DNA of 64,000 nt from Trebonia sp036501515. Its GTDB lineage: Bacteria > Actinomycetota > Actinomycetes > Streptosporangiales > Streptosporangiaceae. Below, piece by piece: positions 32,962 to 40,774 of this stretch (the first letter of the stretch is position 1; the number at the start of each line of letters is the position of its first letter). The notes under the pieces are model-generated. The model worked only from the letters and a program-made list of their open reading frames with translations, did no database searches and was not told the origin of the DNA. A program made the position numbers and the translations under genes. The stretch lies in assembly GCA_036501515.1 (NCBI GenBank), contig DASYAD010000389.1:62001-126000 (forward strand). The letters are read 5' to 3'.

Positions 32962-33984
32962 CTGCCAAAGCCGGGCGGCCTTGGCCGGGTCCAGGGCGTA
33001 GTCCGCGACGCCGCGGCGGATACCGGGCACGTACGGGCCCGCCTCCTGGCAGTCCTCGAAGTACCGGCCGGTCACGCCCGCGACCAGCGGCGACGCCGCG
33101 AGCAGCACAGACGTCGCCGCGCCCTGCGGAATGTCCTTGACCGAAACTCCGGTGCCGCCCGCGGGATCGAACGACTGCGGGGCGAGCGCGGCCGGGTCGA
33201 CGTGCCGCGTCAAGCCCGTGCTGGCGATGCGTCCCGGGTTCAGCGCGTTGACCGCGATACCGTCCGCCGCCCACCGCCGGGCCGCCTCGACCGCGAACAG
33301 CACGTTGGCGGTCTTCGACTGGCTGTAGGCCGCCCACGGGTCATACGGGTGCCGCTCGAAGTTCACGTCGTCGAACAGCACTTCGCCGTTGACGTGACCG
33401 ACCGAGCTGACCGACACCACCCGGGCACCCGCGGCGGCCGCTGCCTCGCTGAGCGCCCCTTCCGGCCGGGCCGGCGCGCCTTCGTTCGGTACCCCTTCGT
33501 TCGGTACCCCTTCGTTCGGTACCCCTCCTTCCAGTGCCCCTTCTTTCAGCGCACGGTGCAGCCCCGTCGCCAGCGCGAAGTGGCCGAGGTGGTTGGCGGC
33601 GAACTGCAGCTCCCAGCCTTCGGCCGTGCGCTGCTCGGGGACGCCCATGATCCCGGCGTTGTTCACCAGGATGTGCAGCGGCCCCTGCCAGCCGGCCGCG
33701 AACGCGGCCACTGATTCGCGGTCGGTCAGGTCAAGCCAGGCCACCCGCGCGTCGCGGCCGCCGTCGGCGGCGATCACGGCCGCGGCCCGCTGGCCGGCCG
33801 CGATGTCGCGCACCGCCAGGGTGACCTCCGCCCCGGCCAGCGCGAGCACCCGGGCGGTCTCCTGGCCGATGCCGGACGACGCCCCGGTGACCACGGCCCG
33901 CCGGCCGGCCAGGTCCGTGCCCGCGATGACGTCGGCCGCGGTCGAGGTGGCGCCGAAAGGCGTGGTGATCAGGGCTGCGGGCAT
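32932..33984 (-). CDS. Short-chain dehydrogenase/reductase (retinol-dehydrogenase-like)
   Basis: NAD(P)-dependent oxidoreductase. TGASSGIG (about residues 34-41), NNAG in 'LHILVNNAGIMG', the catalytic Ser in 'VVSVSSVGH' and Tyr-x-x-x-Lys in 'AAYSQSKTANVLFA' are all present. The 350-residue length exceeds the usual ~310 because of a low-complexity insertion with the pentapeptide VPNEG repeated three times and a Pro/Ala/Glu-rich tail, encoded by 15-bp tandem repeats at 33481-33525. ATG 33984 faces the TetR gene across two palindromic sites, so it is probably TetR-repressed. Substrate unknown. Confidence 0.85.
   Translation of the reverse strand: MPAALITTPFGATSTAADVIAGTDLAGRRAVVTGASSGIGQETARVLALAGAEVTLAVRDIAAGQRAAAVIAADGGRDARVAWLDLTDRESVAAFAAGWQGPLHILVNNAGIMGVPEQRTAEGWELQFAANHLGHFALATGLHRALKEGALEGGVPNEGVPNEGVPNEGAPARPEGALSEAAAAAGARVVSVSSVGHVNGEVLFDDVNFERHPYDPWAAYSQSKTANVLFAVEAARRWAADGIAVNALNPGRIASTGLTRHVDPAALAPQSFDPAGGTGVSVKDIPQGAATSVLLAASPLVAGVTGRYFEDCQEAGPYVPGIRRGVADYALDPAKAARLWQLSLDLLAAA
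33481..33525 (+). repeat. 15-bp tandem repeat within the SDR gene
   Basis: Three perfect copies of ttcgttcggtacccc at 33481, 33496 and 33511, followed by two degenerate ones. Period 15 keeps the frame and adds VPNEG units to the protein. Confidence 0.85.
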
Positions 33985-34017
33985 GGGTGACCTCCGCTGG
34001 AAACGACGCTAAACTAT

Positions 34018-34066
34018 CCGGAGCTGGCTCCGGTTACTTGCTCAGTCTAAGCGGAGCTGGCTCCGG
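34018..34066. promoter_or_regulatory. Two palindromic TetR operator candidates
   Basis: CCGGAGC-TG-GCTCCGG at 34018-34033 and GCGGAGC-TG-GCTCCGG at 34051-34066 share a perfect core GGAGC-TG-GCTCC. They are 33 bp apart (about three helical turns) between the divergent SDR (start 33984) and TetR (start 34140) genes. This suits cooperative binding of two dimers on one DNA face. Confidence 0.75.
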
Positions 34067-34139
34067 TTGGCAATTCTGGATGACTTGCGCACGTCGTCTC
34101 AGTGCGGGAGTCCCGCAGTGCGGGAACGGAGCTCAGCGG

Positions 34140-34865
34140 ATGACAGCGGAGCGGCTGCCGCGCGCCGACGCGCGGCAGAACTACAGCAAGCTGGTGGAGA
34201 CCGCCGCGGCCGCCTTCGCCCGCGACGGCGCGCAGGTGACGCTGAAGGCGGTCGCGGCCCAGGCCGGCGTGGGCATCGGCACTCTCTACCGCCACTTCCC
34301 GACCCGCGAGGCCCTGGTCGAGGCCGTCTACCGGTCGCAGACCCAACGGCTCTGCGACGCCGCGCCTGAGCTGCTCGGCCAGCTGCCGCCCGTCGCCGCG
34401 CTGCGCGCCTGGACTGCCCGCTTCCTCAGCTTCATGGCGGCCAAGAACGGGATGGCCGAGGTGCTGCACCTGGTGCTGAGCGGAGACGAGGGCCTGCGCG
34501 CGGACACCAGGGCAAGGCTGGCCGGCGCGGTCGCGCTGCTGCTGCGGGCCGGGCAGGCAAGCGGGGAACTGCGGTCAGACCTGGACCCGGCCGACGTGTT
34601 TCTCGCTCTCGGCGGCTTCGCCCTGGTCATGGACCACCAGCCCGCCGTCGGCCTATCCGGGGACCACCAGCCCGCGGCCGGCCTTTCCGTGGATCGTCAG
34701 CCCGCGGCCGGCCTTTGCGTGGACCGCGACCCCGCGGCCGGCCTTTCCGTGGACCGTAACCCTTCTGCCGGCCGCCTCGGGGACCGTCAGCCGGCGGGCC
34801 CGGCCGACCTTGGCCCCCGCCTGCTCGACCTCCTCCTTCGCGGCCTCGAGCGGGCGCCTTCCTAG
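34140..34865 (+). CDS. TetR-family regulator with repeat-expanded C-terminus
   Basis: 241-residue repressor with an N-terminal helix-turn-helix 'NYSKLVETAAAAFARDGAQVTLKAVAAQAGVGIGTLYRHFPTREALVEAVY' and a SACE_7040-like ligand domain ('LRAWTARFLSFMAAKNGMAEVLHLVLSGDEGLRADTRARL'). After 'DVFLALGGFALVMD' the fold is interrupted by five to six copies of a 10-residue unit of the form D-(H/R)-Q-P-A-A-G-L-S-V. It then resumes with 'LGPRLLDLLLRGLERA'. ATG 34140 is 73 bases past the second operator. It likely represses itself and the divergent SDR. Confidence 0.85.
   Translation: MTAERLPRADARQNYSKLVETAAAAFARDGAQVTLKAVAAQAGVGIGTLYRHFPTREALVEAVYRSQTQRLCDAAPELLGQLPPVAALRAWTARFLSFMAAKNGMAEVLHLVLSGDEGLRADTRARLAGAVALLLRAGQASGELRSDLDPADVFLALGGFALVMDHQPAVGLSGDHQPAAGLSVDRQPAAGLCVDRDPAAGLSVDRNPSAGRLGDRQPAGPADLGPRLLDLLLRGLERAPS
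34631..34800 (+). repeat. 30-bp minisatellite in the TetR coding sequence
   Basis: Units of the type ggaccaccagcccgcggccg plus ten bases repeat with exact period 30 at 34631, 34661, 34691, 34721, 34751 and 34781. Every unit is ten codons, so copy-number change would not shift the frame. Confidence 0.9.
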
Positions 34866-34933
34866 CGCGGCGTCAGAGAAGATCTCCGGTCCCCGCAGGG
34901 ATCTCGCTTCCCCCGGGCAGCGCTGTGAACCGT

Positions 34934-35800
34934 CTAGCGCCGGCCGGTCATCGCCCAGCGCACCGCGCCGACGATGCCGTGACCGACGTGCGGCACCAGC
35001 ACTGACTCGGCCAGGTGCGGCAGCGGCAGCCGCAGCTCCCGCCGGGCCCAGCCGGGCAGCTCCGCTACGGCGGTCGCCGCCAGCAGCGCGTAGGGGCCGC
35101 GGGCGAGCAGCGGCAGCGGCGGGTTCCAGACCAGGAACCTGGCCGCCTCGCGCGCTTCCGGTATCGCGTGCAGCTCGGGCCGGTAGCCGCGCAGCGCCGC
35201 GTCGAGCTCCGCCCGGCTGCGCGGCGGGTCGGTCACCCCGAGGGCCTCCGCGATACGGGCGGCGTCGGCGACGTAGCCGTCGCAGCCGGCCTGGTCGAGC
35301 GGCCGCGCGCCGTAGCGCTGGTGGCAGCGCAGGAAGCTGTCGGCCTCGGCCACGTGCACCCAGCGCAGCAGGTGCGGGTCGTCGGCCCGGTAGGGCACGC
35401 CGCCTGGCCCGGTCCCGTTGATGTGACGGTGCACCTGGCGGACATGATCGACGGCGCGCTGGGCGTCGTCAGCCGGCGCGAACGTGGTCGCCGCGAGGAA
35501 GGTGCTCGTCCGCTGCAGCCGGCCCCACGGGTCGCTGCGGTAACCGGAGTGCTGCGCGACCGCGGACATCGCCTGCGGGTGCAGTGACTGCAGCAGCAGC
35601 GCCCGCAGGCCGCCGACGAACATCGCCGCGTCCCCGTGTACCTGCCTGATCGGCCGGCCTTCCTCGAACCAGCGCGGGCCTGGCGCGGCGAAGCGGGCCC
35701 GGTTGGCGGCGCCCTGCGGGCCCGCGACCCGGGCGAAGAGCGCCTCGCCGAGCCGTCGCTGCAGCGTGTCGATGCGTGCGGCGATCGGTTCCGTGCTCAT
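34934..35800 (-). CDS. Oxygenase MpaB-family (DUF2236) protein
   Basis: 288-residue protein of the DUF2236/MpaB-like family, related to latex-clearing protein and the mycophenolic-acid oxygenase MpaB, which bind haem. Landmarks: 'RQVHGDAAMFVGGLRALLLQSLHPQAMSAVAQHSGYRSDPWGRLQRTSTFL' with conserved His residues, and 'LLRWVHVAEADSFLRCHQRYG'. ATG 35800 ('MSTEPIAARID') is favoured over longer in-frame starts, which encode an Arg-rich unrelated leader. Cytoplasmic by appearance. Substrate unknown. Confidence 0.82.
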   Translation of the reverse strand: MSTEPIAARIDTLQRRLGEALFARVAGPQGAANRARFAAPGPRWFEEGRPIRQVHGDAAMFVGGLRALLLQSLHPQAMSAVAQHSGYRSDPWGRLQRTSTFLAATTFAPADDAQRAVDHVRQVHRHINGTGPGGVPYRADDPHLLRWVHVAEADSFLRCHQRYGARPLDQAGCDGYVADAARIAEALGVTDPPRSRAELDAALRGYRPELHAIPEAREAARFLVWNPPLPLLARGPYALLAATAVAELPGWARRELRLPLPHLAESVLVPHVGHGIVGAVRWAMTGRR

Positions 35801-35914
35801 CCGCACCTCCGGTGTCAGCCTCATCAGCCAGGGTAACCGCCGCGTCCCGGGTGCGGGCAGCCGCATGCCGCGCCTGGCGACGAAGGTCACCGGGCGCGGC
35901 GGCGGCTTGAGCGG

Positions 35915-36712
35915 TCAGGCGGCCGGGAGACGCGGAGCCGGCACCGCGCGCTTCTCGAGCAGCAGGAAGAGGCTCGGGCCGAAGGTGAGGCCGGCCAGCG
36001 GCTGCTGCACGGCGCGTTCCGCGGCGAGCAGCGCGCGCGGCGGTACCAGCGTCTTCGCCAGCGGGTGGCGGAAGTTGGACACCGACAGCGTCTGCCTGAC
36101 GTCAAGCCCGACGGCGGCCAGCTGGCGGGTGATGGTCCGCGGGTGGTGGTTGACGTAGGGCGCGGTGCCCCGGGCCCGCGACTCCGCGGAGCGGATGTCG
36201 ACCGGCTCGGCGGGGATGCGCTGCCGCCGCAGGAACGCCGCGACCCGGCGGCCCGCGTGGGCGGAGTTGGCCGCCTCGACGACGGCCTGCCCGCCCGGCC
36301 GCAGCACGCGGGCGAGTTCCGCGAGCTCGTTCTCCGGGTCGGGCATGTGGTGCAGGATCCTGACCATGACGGCGAGGTCGATGCTGGCGTCGGCGAACGG
36401 CAGCTTGGCGGCCTCGGCGAGCTCGCGCTCAAACGGCTGGCCGGGGAAGATCTCCCGGGACAGGCTGAGCTGCTGAGTGCTCGGGTCGACCAGGGTGACC
36501 CGGTCTGCGTACTCGGTCAAGATGATGGCGAGGCGGCCGAAGCCGCCGCCGATGTCGGCCGCGTCCTGGTAGCGGTGCCCCGCCAGCAGCCGTCGCAGGG
36601 CGACGATCTCGGCCTGGTGCTCGTACTCGCGGCCCGACCAGAACTGCGCGTAGTTGAACAACGGGTCGTTGTAAATGCCGGACTTGCGGCCGGCCGTGCT
36701 CTCAGTTGTCAC
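35915..36712 (-). CDS. Class I SAM-dependent methyltransferase
   Basis: 265-residue Rossmann-fold methyltransferase. SAM-binding motif I is 'AADIGGGFGRLAIIL', the acidic loop is 'RVTLVDPSTQQL', and motif 'ILHHMPDPENELAELARVLRPGGQAVVEAANS' is the Methyltransf_11 block. GTG 36712 ('VTTESTAGRKSG') is chosen because GGGGGG lies just upstream and the extension to 36781 is unlike the family. The C-terminal third carries a substrate-specificity region ending in 'LLLLEKRA'. It is divergent from the 2OG-like gene with a hairpin in its leader. Confidence 0.82.
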   Translation of the reverse strand: MTTESTAGRKSGIYNDPLFNYAQFWSGREYEHQAEIVALRRLLAGHRYQDAADIGGGFGRLAIILTEYADRVTLVDPSTQQLSLSREIFPGQPFERELAEAAKLPFADASIDLAVMVRILHHMPDPENELAELARVLRPGGQAVVEAANSAHAGRRVAAFLRRQRIPAEPVDIRSAESRARGTAPYVNHHPRTITRQLAAVGLDVRQTLSVSNFRHPLAKTLVPPRALLAAERAVQQPLAGLTFGPSLFLLLEKRAVPAPRLPAA

Positions 36713-36717
36713 GTGTA

Positions 36718-36748
36718 CCCCCCGGGTAGCGGTTACCCAGCCGGGGGG
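36718..36748. promoter_or_regulatory. Palindrome in the methyltransferase leader
   Basis: CCCCCC-GGGTA-gcggt-TACCC-agcc-GGGGGG forms an interrupted inverted repeat directly before GTG 36712 (minus strand). It overlaps the ribosome-binding region, so folding would hide it. Confidence 0.45.
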
Positions 36749-36866
36749 CGCCGCACGCGCGCTAAACCCAAAAAATGTCACACACAGTAGTTCAGCTTAA
36801 CTGTTTGTAATCATGGGTAGATCGCAGCTCGCGCACAACGGGGCAGTAGGACACAAGGGGGAATCC

Positions 36867-37523
36867 ATGCACCGTAAGCTCGACATCCTTGCCGAGACTG
36901 GCTTTGCCGTGCTCCGCGACTATGACGGCGCGGCCATCCCGCCGGCCGAGTGGGAAGCACTGACCTACCTTGACTGGAAGAGCGGCGGCGACACCAACTT
37001 CGCGCCGCTGGCCTCGGCCACCGGCGAGATGGACTGCCGCGGTTTCTGGGACCACGGCAAGGCGGACAAGGACGGCCTGTGGACCGCCAACCGCGACATC
37101 TCGCCGAGCCTGACCAGCTACGTGGAAGGCATCGGCGGCAACTACGGCCGCGTCCGGGTGATCAAGCTCAACCCGAGCAGCGAGGCCGACGCCCTGCGGC
37201 AGCTGCACCGCGATGACAACAACCGGCTCAACCCGGACGGCGCCGGCTGGGTGATCAGGTCGTGGCTCGAACTTGACAACAAGGCGGGCAAGTCCGTTTT
37301 CATCCTGCGGGAGGACAAGGACGACCCGCGAACCGAGACCAGGATCAAGCTGCACCCGGGCATGCAGCTGGTGATCGACACCGAACGGCTGTGGCACGTG
37401 GTCTGGCACCCGGGCCCGCGGCCCCGCTACGCGCTGATCACCTCGTGGGAGTCCAGCCCCGTCATCGACAGCTGGATCCGCAAGTACCAGGCCAAGCCCC
37501 GGCAGCTCACGCCGGTCAGCTAG
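36867..37523 (+). CDS. Uncharacterised 2OG-Fe(II) oxygenase-like (Asp/Asn beta-hydroxylase-type) protein
   Basis: 218-residue protein. 'QLHRDDNNRLNPDGAGWVIRSWLELDNKAGKSVFILRED' carries a His-x-Asp pair followed by a double-stranded beta-helix pattern. 'MQLVIDTERLWHVVWHPGPRPRYALITSWES' offers the distal His and an Arg downstream. This is the arrangement of small 2-oxoglutarate hydroxylases; the assignment rests on motif layout only. ATG 36867 has AAGGGGGAA upstream. A hairpin terminator follows immediately. It stands alone between a methyltransferase and the HerA operon. Confidence 0.55.
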   Translation: MHRKLDILAETGFAVLRDYDGAAIPPAEWEALTYLDWKSGGDTNFAPLASATGEMDCRGFWDHGKADKDGLWTANRDISPSLTSYVEGIGGNYGRVRVIKLNPSSEADALRQLHRDDNNRLNPDGAGWVIRSWLELDNKAGKSVFILREDKDDPRTETRIKLHPGMQLVIDTERLWHVVWHPGPRPRYALITSWESSPVIDSWIRKYQAKPRQLTPVS

Positions 37524-37525
37524 CC

Positions 37526-37561
37526 CCTGCCCGCTAGCGGTTCACCGTTAGCGCGGGCAGG
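37526..37561 (+). terminator. Hairpin terminator
   Basis: CCTGCCCGC / GCGGGCAGG is a perfect 9-bp outer stem with an inner GCGG/CCG pairing, starting three bases after the stop of the 2OG-like gene. It isolates that gene from the HerA operon promoter downstream. Confidence 0.7.
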
Positions 37562-37713
37562 ACTGGTGAACGGGTCACCCGGCAACGGAGCCGGGCGGCC
37601 CGTTCACGCCGTCGCGGCGCGCCGTACCCGCCGCGATTGTCGGCCGCACCCTCTAGGGTGTAACCCACTGGCATCTGGAGTCCTGTCCGTTTCACCTGCG
37701 GGGGGTTGAGGCT

Positions 37714-39501
37714 GTGGCTGATCTTGTCGCGTCCGGCGCGGCCGTCTCGCCGGCGGCCGCCGCGCCGCCGGCCGCCGCTGACGGGCCAGTGGACGAGGTC
37801 GGGCTGGTCGCCGGGACCGAGGACTCGACACCGCTGCAGTTCGCCGTCGCGCTCGACGAGACCTCGTACCTGCAGCTCGATGACGTGGTGGTGACGCTGC
37901 GGCAGGTGCCGGGCATCGGGCCGGTGCTGACGAGCGGCATCGTCACCCAGGTGCGCGCCAGGCACGAGGGCGCGAGCTACGGCTCTGACGTCTTCCTCAT
38001 CGCCGAGGGCGTGCTGCCGGCCAGGACGCAGGAGATCGCCGAGGTCAGCACCACCCGGGTGGAGCCCGAGGTCTACGTGCCGCCGCGCCCGGGCGAGGTG
38101 GTCAGGCGTGCCACCGGCAACGAGCGCGCGCAGGCGCTGTACTTCGACCAGATGGCCAACCGGGTCCCGGTGGGCCGCGGCCGGGACGGCGCGCCGATCT
38201 ACGTCAACATGGAGTTCCTCGACGGCACCAGGGGCGCCCACGTGTCGATCAGCGGCATCTCAGGCGTCGCTACGAAGACCAGCTTCGCGCTGTTCCTGCT
38301 GCACTCGATCTTCCGCTCCGGGGCGCTCGGCGCCCGCGCGGTCAACGCCAAGGCGCTGGTCTTCAGCGTGAAGGGCGAGGACCTGCTGTTCCTCGACCAG
38401 CCGAACGCGCGCCTCGACGACGACCTGCGCGGCGAGTACGCCGGGCTCGGCCTGCCCGCCGAGCCGTTCGCGTCGGCCGGCTTCTGGGCGCCCCCCGTTC
38501 CCGACGACACCACCGGCCGGCCGAACGTCACCGGCCGCACCAGCGGTGTCGAGGCCTTCTGGTGGACGCTGCGGGAATTCTGCGACCAGCAGCTGCTGCC
38601 GTTCGTGTTCGCCGACGCGGAAGACGACAGGCAGCAGTACACGATCGTCATCCACCAGGTCGCCGCCCGGCTGCGGCGCTACGCCGAGCCGTTCGGCGAC
38701 AACGGGGCGGTGCTGCTCGAAGGCAAGGTGCTGACGACCTACGAGGACCTGGTGAACCTCATCGTCGACCGGCTCACCGACGACGACACCAGGGCCGACT
38801 GGGCGGGGCCGGTCACCGGGACGGGCACCGCCAACGCGTTCGTCCGCCGCCTGCGGTCGTCGCTGCGGCCGCTGAACGCCATCATCCGCGCCGACGTGCC
38901 CAGCGGCCCCCGCCGCCGTATCTCCACCCAGGACCAGCAGCTCACGGTCGTCGACCTGCACAACCTGCACGAGCGCGCGCAGCGCTTCGTCGTCGGCGTG
39001 GTGCTGGCGGCCGAGACCGCGCGCAAGGAAGAAGCCGGCGCGGGCGGCCTGCTGTTCACGATGATCGACGAGCTGAACAAGTACGCGCCGCGCGAGGGCA
39101 GCTCGCCGATCAAGGACGTGCTGCTCGACATCGCCGAGCGCGGCCGGTCGCTCGGCATCATCTTGATCGGCGCGCAGCAGACCGCGAGCGAGGTGGAGCG
39201 GCGCATCGTGTCCAACTCGGCGATCCGGGTGGTCGGCCGCCTCGACTCGGCCGAGGCCGGCCGGCCCGAGTACGGCTTCCTGCCCGCGGCGCAGCGGGTC
39301 CGCGCCACCATCGCCAAGCCCGGCGCGATGTTCGTCTCCCAGCCGCAGATTCCGGTGCCGCTGGCCATCGAGTTCCCGTTCCCCGCGTGGGCGACCAGGC
39401 TGTCGGAGTGCGCCGGCCCGATCGCTGCGCCGGCCGGCCAGCAGCAGGCGGCGGACCTGCTCACCAGGCTGCCGCCCGAGGACGACATCCCGCCGTTCTG
39501 A
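37714..39501 (+). CDS. HerA-like hexameric DNA translocase ATPase
   Basis: 595-residue P-loop ATPase of the HerA/FtsK superfamily, expected to form a hexamer that pumps dsDNA and feeds an associated nuclease. It has an N-terminal beta-barrel HAS-like region (about 35-110). The Walker A variant 'ISGISGVATKTS' starts near residue 181, with Thr in place of the usual Gly before Lys. Walker B 'FTMIDELNKYAP' is near 450, with a sensor segment 'IILIGAQQTASEVERRIVSNS' and arginines after it. GTG 37714 begins a low-complexity Ala/Pro leader. It is first of four genes; sbcD follows 56 bases later, which strongly supports a role in end processing. Confidence 0.82.
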   Translation: MADLVASGAAVSPAAAAPPAAADGPVDEVGLVAGTEDSTPLQFAVALDETSYLQLDDVVVTLRQVPGIGPVLTSGIVTQVRARHEGASYGSDVFLIAEGVLPARTQEIAEVSTTRVEPEVYVPPRPGEVVRRATGNERAQALYFDQMANRVPVGRGRDGAPIYVNMEFLDGTRGAHVSISGISGVATKTSFALFLLHSIFRSGALGARAVNAKALVFSVKGEDLLFLDQPNARLDDDLRGEYAGLGLPAEPFASAGFWAPPVPDDTTGRPNVTGRTSGVEAFWWTLREFCDQQLLPFVFADAEDDRQQYTIVIHQVAARLRRYAEPFGDNGAVLLEGKVLTTYEDLVNLIVDRLTDDDTRADWAGPVTGTGTANAFVRRLRSSLRPLNAIIRADVPSGPRRRISTQDQQLTVVDLHNLHERAQRFVVGVVLAAETARKEEAGAGGLLFTMIDELNKYAPREGSSPIKDVLLDIAERGRSLGIILIGAQQTASEVERRIVSNSAIRVVGRLDSAEAGRPEYGFLPAAQRVRATIAKPGAMFVSQPQIPVPLAIEFPFPAWATRLSECAGPIAAPAGQQQAADLLTRLPPEDDIPPF

Positions 39502-39557
39502 TACCGCCCCGTGTCAACGGCCCCGTGCGAGGCCTGCTGAGGAGGATGACCCCCGCC

Positions 39558-40745
39558 GTGAAGTTCCTGCACACCGCCGACTGGCACGTCGGCAAGACGC
39601 TCAAGGGACGCGACCGGCTTGACGAGCAGCGCGCGGTCCTGGCCGAGATCGCCGCGGTCGCCGAGGCCAGTGAGGTCGACGCGGTCCTGGTGGCGGGCGA
39701 CGTCTACGACCTCTCGGCGCCCTCGGCGGCCGCGCAGCAGGTCGTCGTCCAGGCCCTGCTGCGGATGCGGCGGGCAGGTGCCGAGGTCATCGTCATCGCG
39801 GGCAACCACGATCACGGGCCCACCTTCGAGGCCTACCGGCCGCTGATGGGCGTGGCCGGCATCACCCTCGCCGGGACCGTCAGGCCAGCCGACAAGGGCG
39901 GGGTGATCCGGTTCGCCGCCCGCTCGGACGGCGCCCAGGCGCAGGTCGCGGTGCTGCCGTTCCTGTCGCAGCGGTACGCCGTGCGGGCGGCCGAGATCGT
40001 CGCGAACTCGCCGTCAGAGAACGTGCGCGCCTACGACGAGCAGGTCCGCCAGGTGATCGGCACGCTGACGGCCGGGTTCGGCGCGGACACCGTGAACCTG
40101 GTGATGTCGCACATCACCTGCATCGGCGGCAGCTTCGGCGGCGGCGAGCGGTCGGCCCAGTCGATCTTCGAGTACAGCGTCCCCGCGAGCATCTTCCCCG
40201 TCACCGCGCACTACGTGGCGCTCGGCCACCTGCACCGGCGGCAGGCGCTGCCCGCGGCCGCCCCGGTGCACTACAGCGGCGCGCCGCTCGCGGTGGACTT
40301 CGGCGAGCAGGACAACACCAGCGTGGTCTGCCTGGTGGAGGCCACCCCCGGCACTCCGGCGCGGATCACCGACATCCCGGTCAGGGCCGGGCGGCGGCTG
40401 CGCACGGTCCGCGGCACCCTGGCCGAACTGGAGGCCAACGCCGGCTCCTACGGCGAGGACTACCTGCGGGTGTACCTGCAAGAGCCGACCCGCGCCGGGC
40501 TGCGCGACGACACCGTCGAGGTGCTGCCGAACTCGCTGGAGGTGCGCATCGACCCGGAGTTCGCGCCGCCCGCCCGCACCGAGCCAAGATCCGCCGAGCC
40601 GCGCACCGCCCGGACTCCCGGGCTGCTGTTCGCCGACTACTGCGCCACCCGCGACGTCAGCGACCCGCGGGTAGCGGCCCTGTTCGGCGAGCTGCACGAC
40701 GAGGTCACCACGGCCGGCGAGCCCGAGCCGTCGCCAGCCGGCTGA
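39558..40745 (+). CDS. sbcD: Exonuclease SbcD (Mre11-like) subunit
   Basis: Manganese-dependent nuclease partner of SbcC, opening hairpins and degrading dsDNA ends. Phosphoesterase motifs in order: 'KFLHTADWHVG' (Asp, His), 'VAGDVYDLS', 'IAGNHDHG', 'MSHI' and 'LGHLHRRQ'. GTG 39558 gives the canonical Mre11 N-terminus V-K-F-L-H-T-A-D-W-H; ATG 39546 is in frame but abuts GAGGAGG with no spacing. The 395-residue length is normal. It is second gene of the HerA-SbcD-SbcC-NurA operon, 29 bases before sbcC. Confidence 0.93.
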   Translation: MKFLHTADWHVGKTLKGRDRLDEQRAVLAEIAAVAEASEVDAVLVAGDVYDLSAPSAAAQQVVVQALLRMRRAGAEVIVIAGNHDHGPTFEAYRPLMGVAGITLAGTVRPADKGGVIRFAARSDGAQAQVAVLPFLSQRYAVRAAEIVANSPSENVRAYDEQVRQVIGTLTAGFGADTVNLVMSHITCIGGSFGGGERSAQSIFEYSVPASIFPVTAHYVALGHLHRRQALPAAAPVHYSGAPLAVDFGEQDNTSVVCLVEATPGTPARITDIPVRAGRRLRTVRGTLAELEANAGSYGEDYLRVYLQEPTRAGLRDDTVEVLPNSLEVRIDPEFAPPARTEPRSAEPRTARTPGLLFADYCATRDVSDPRVAALFGELHDEVTTAGEPEPSPAG

Positions 40746-40774
40746 CGAGCAAGACGAGGGGAGAAGTCACCGCG

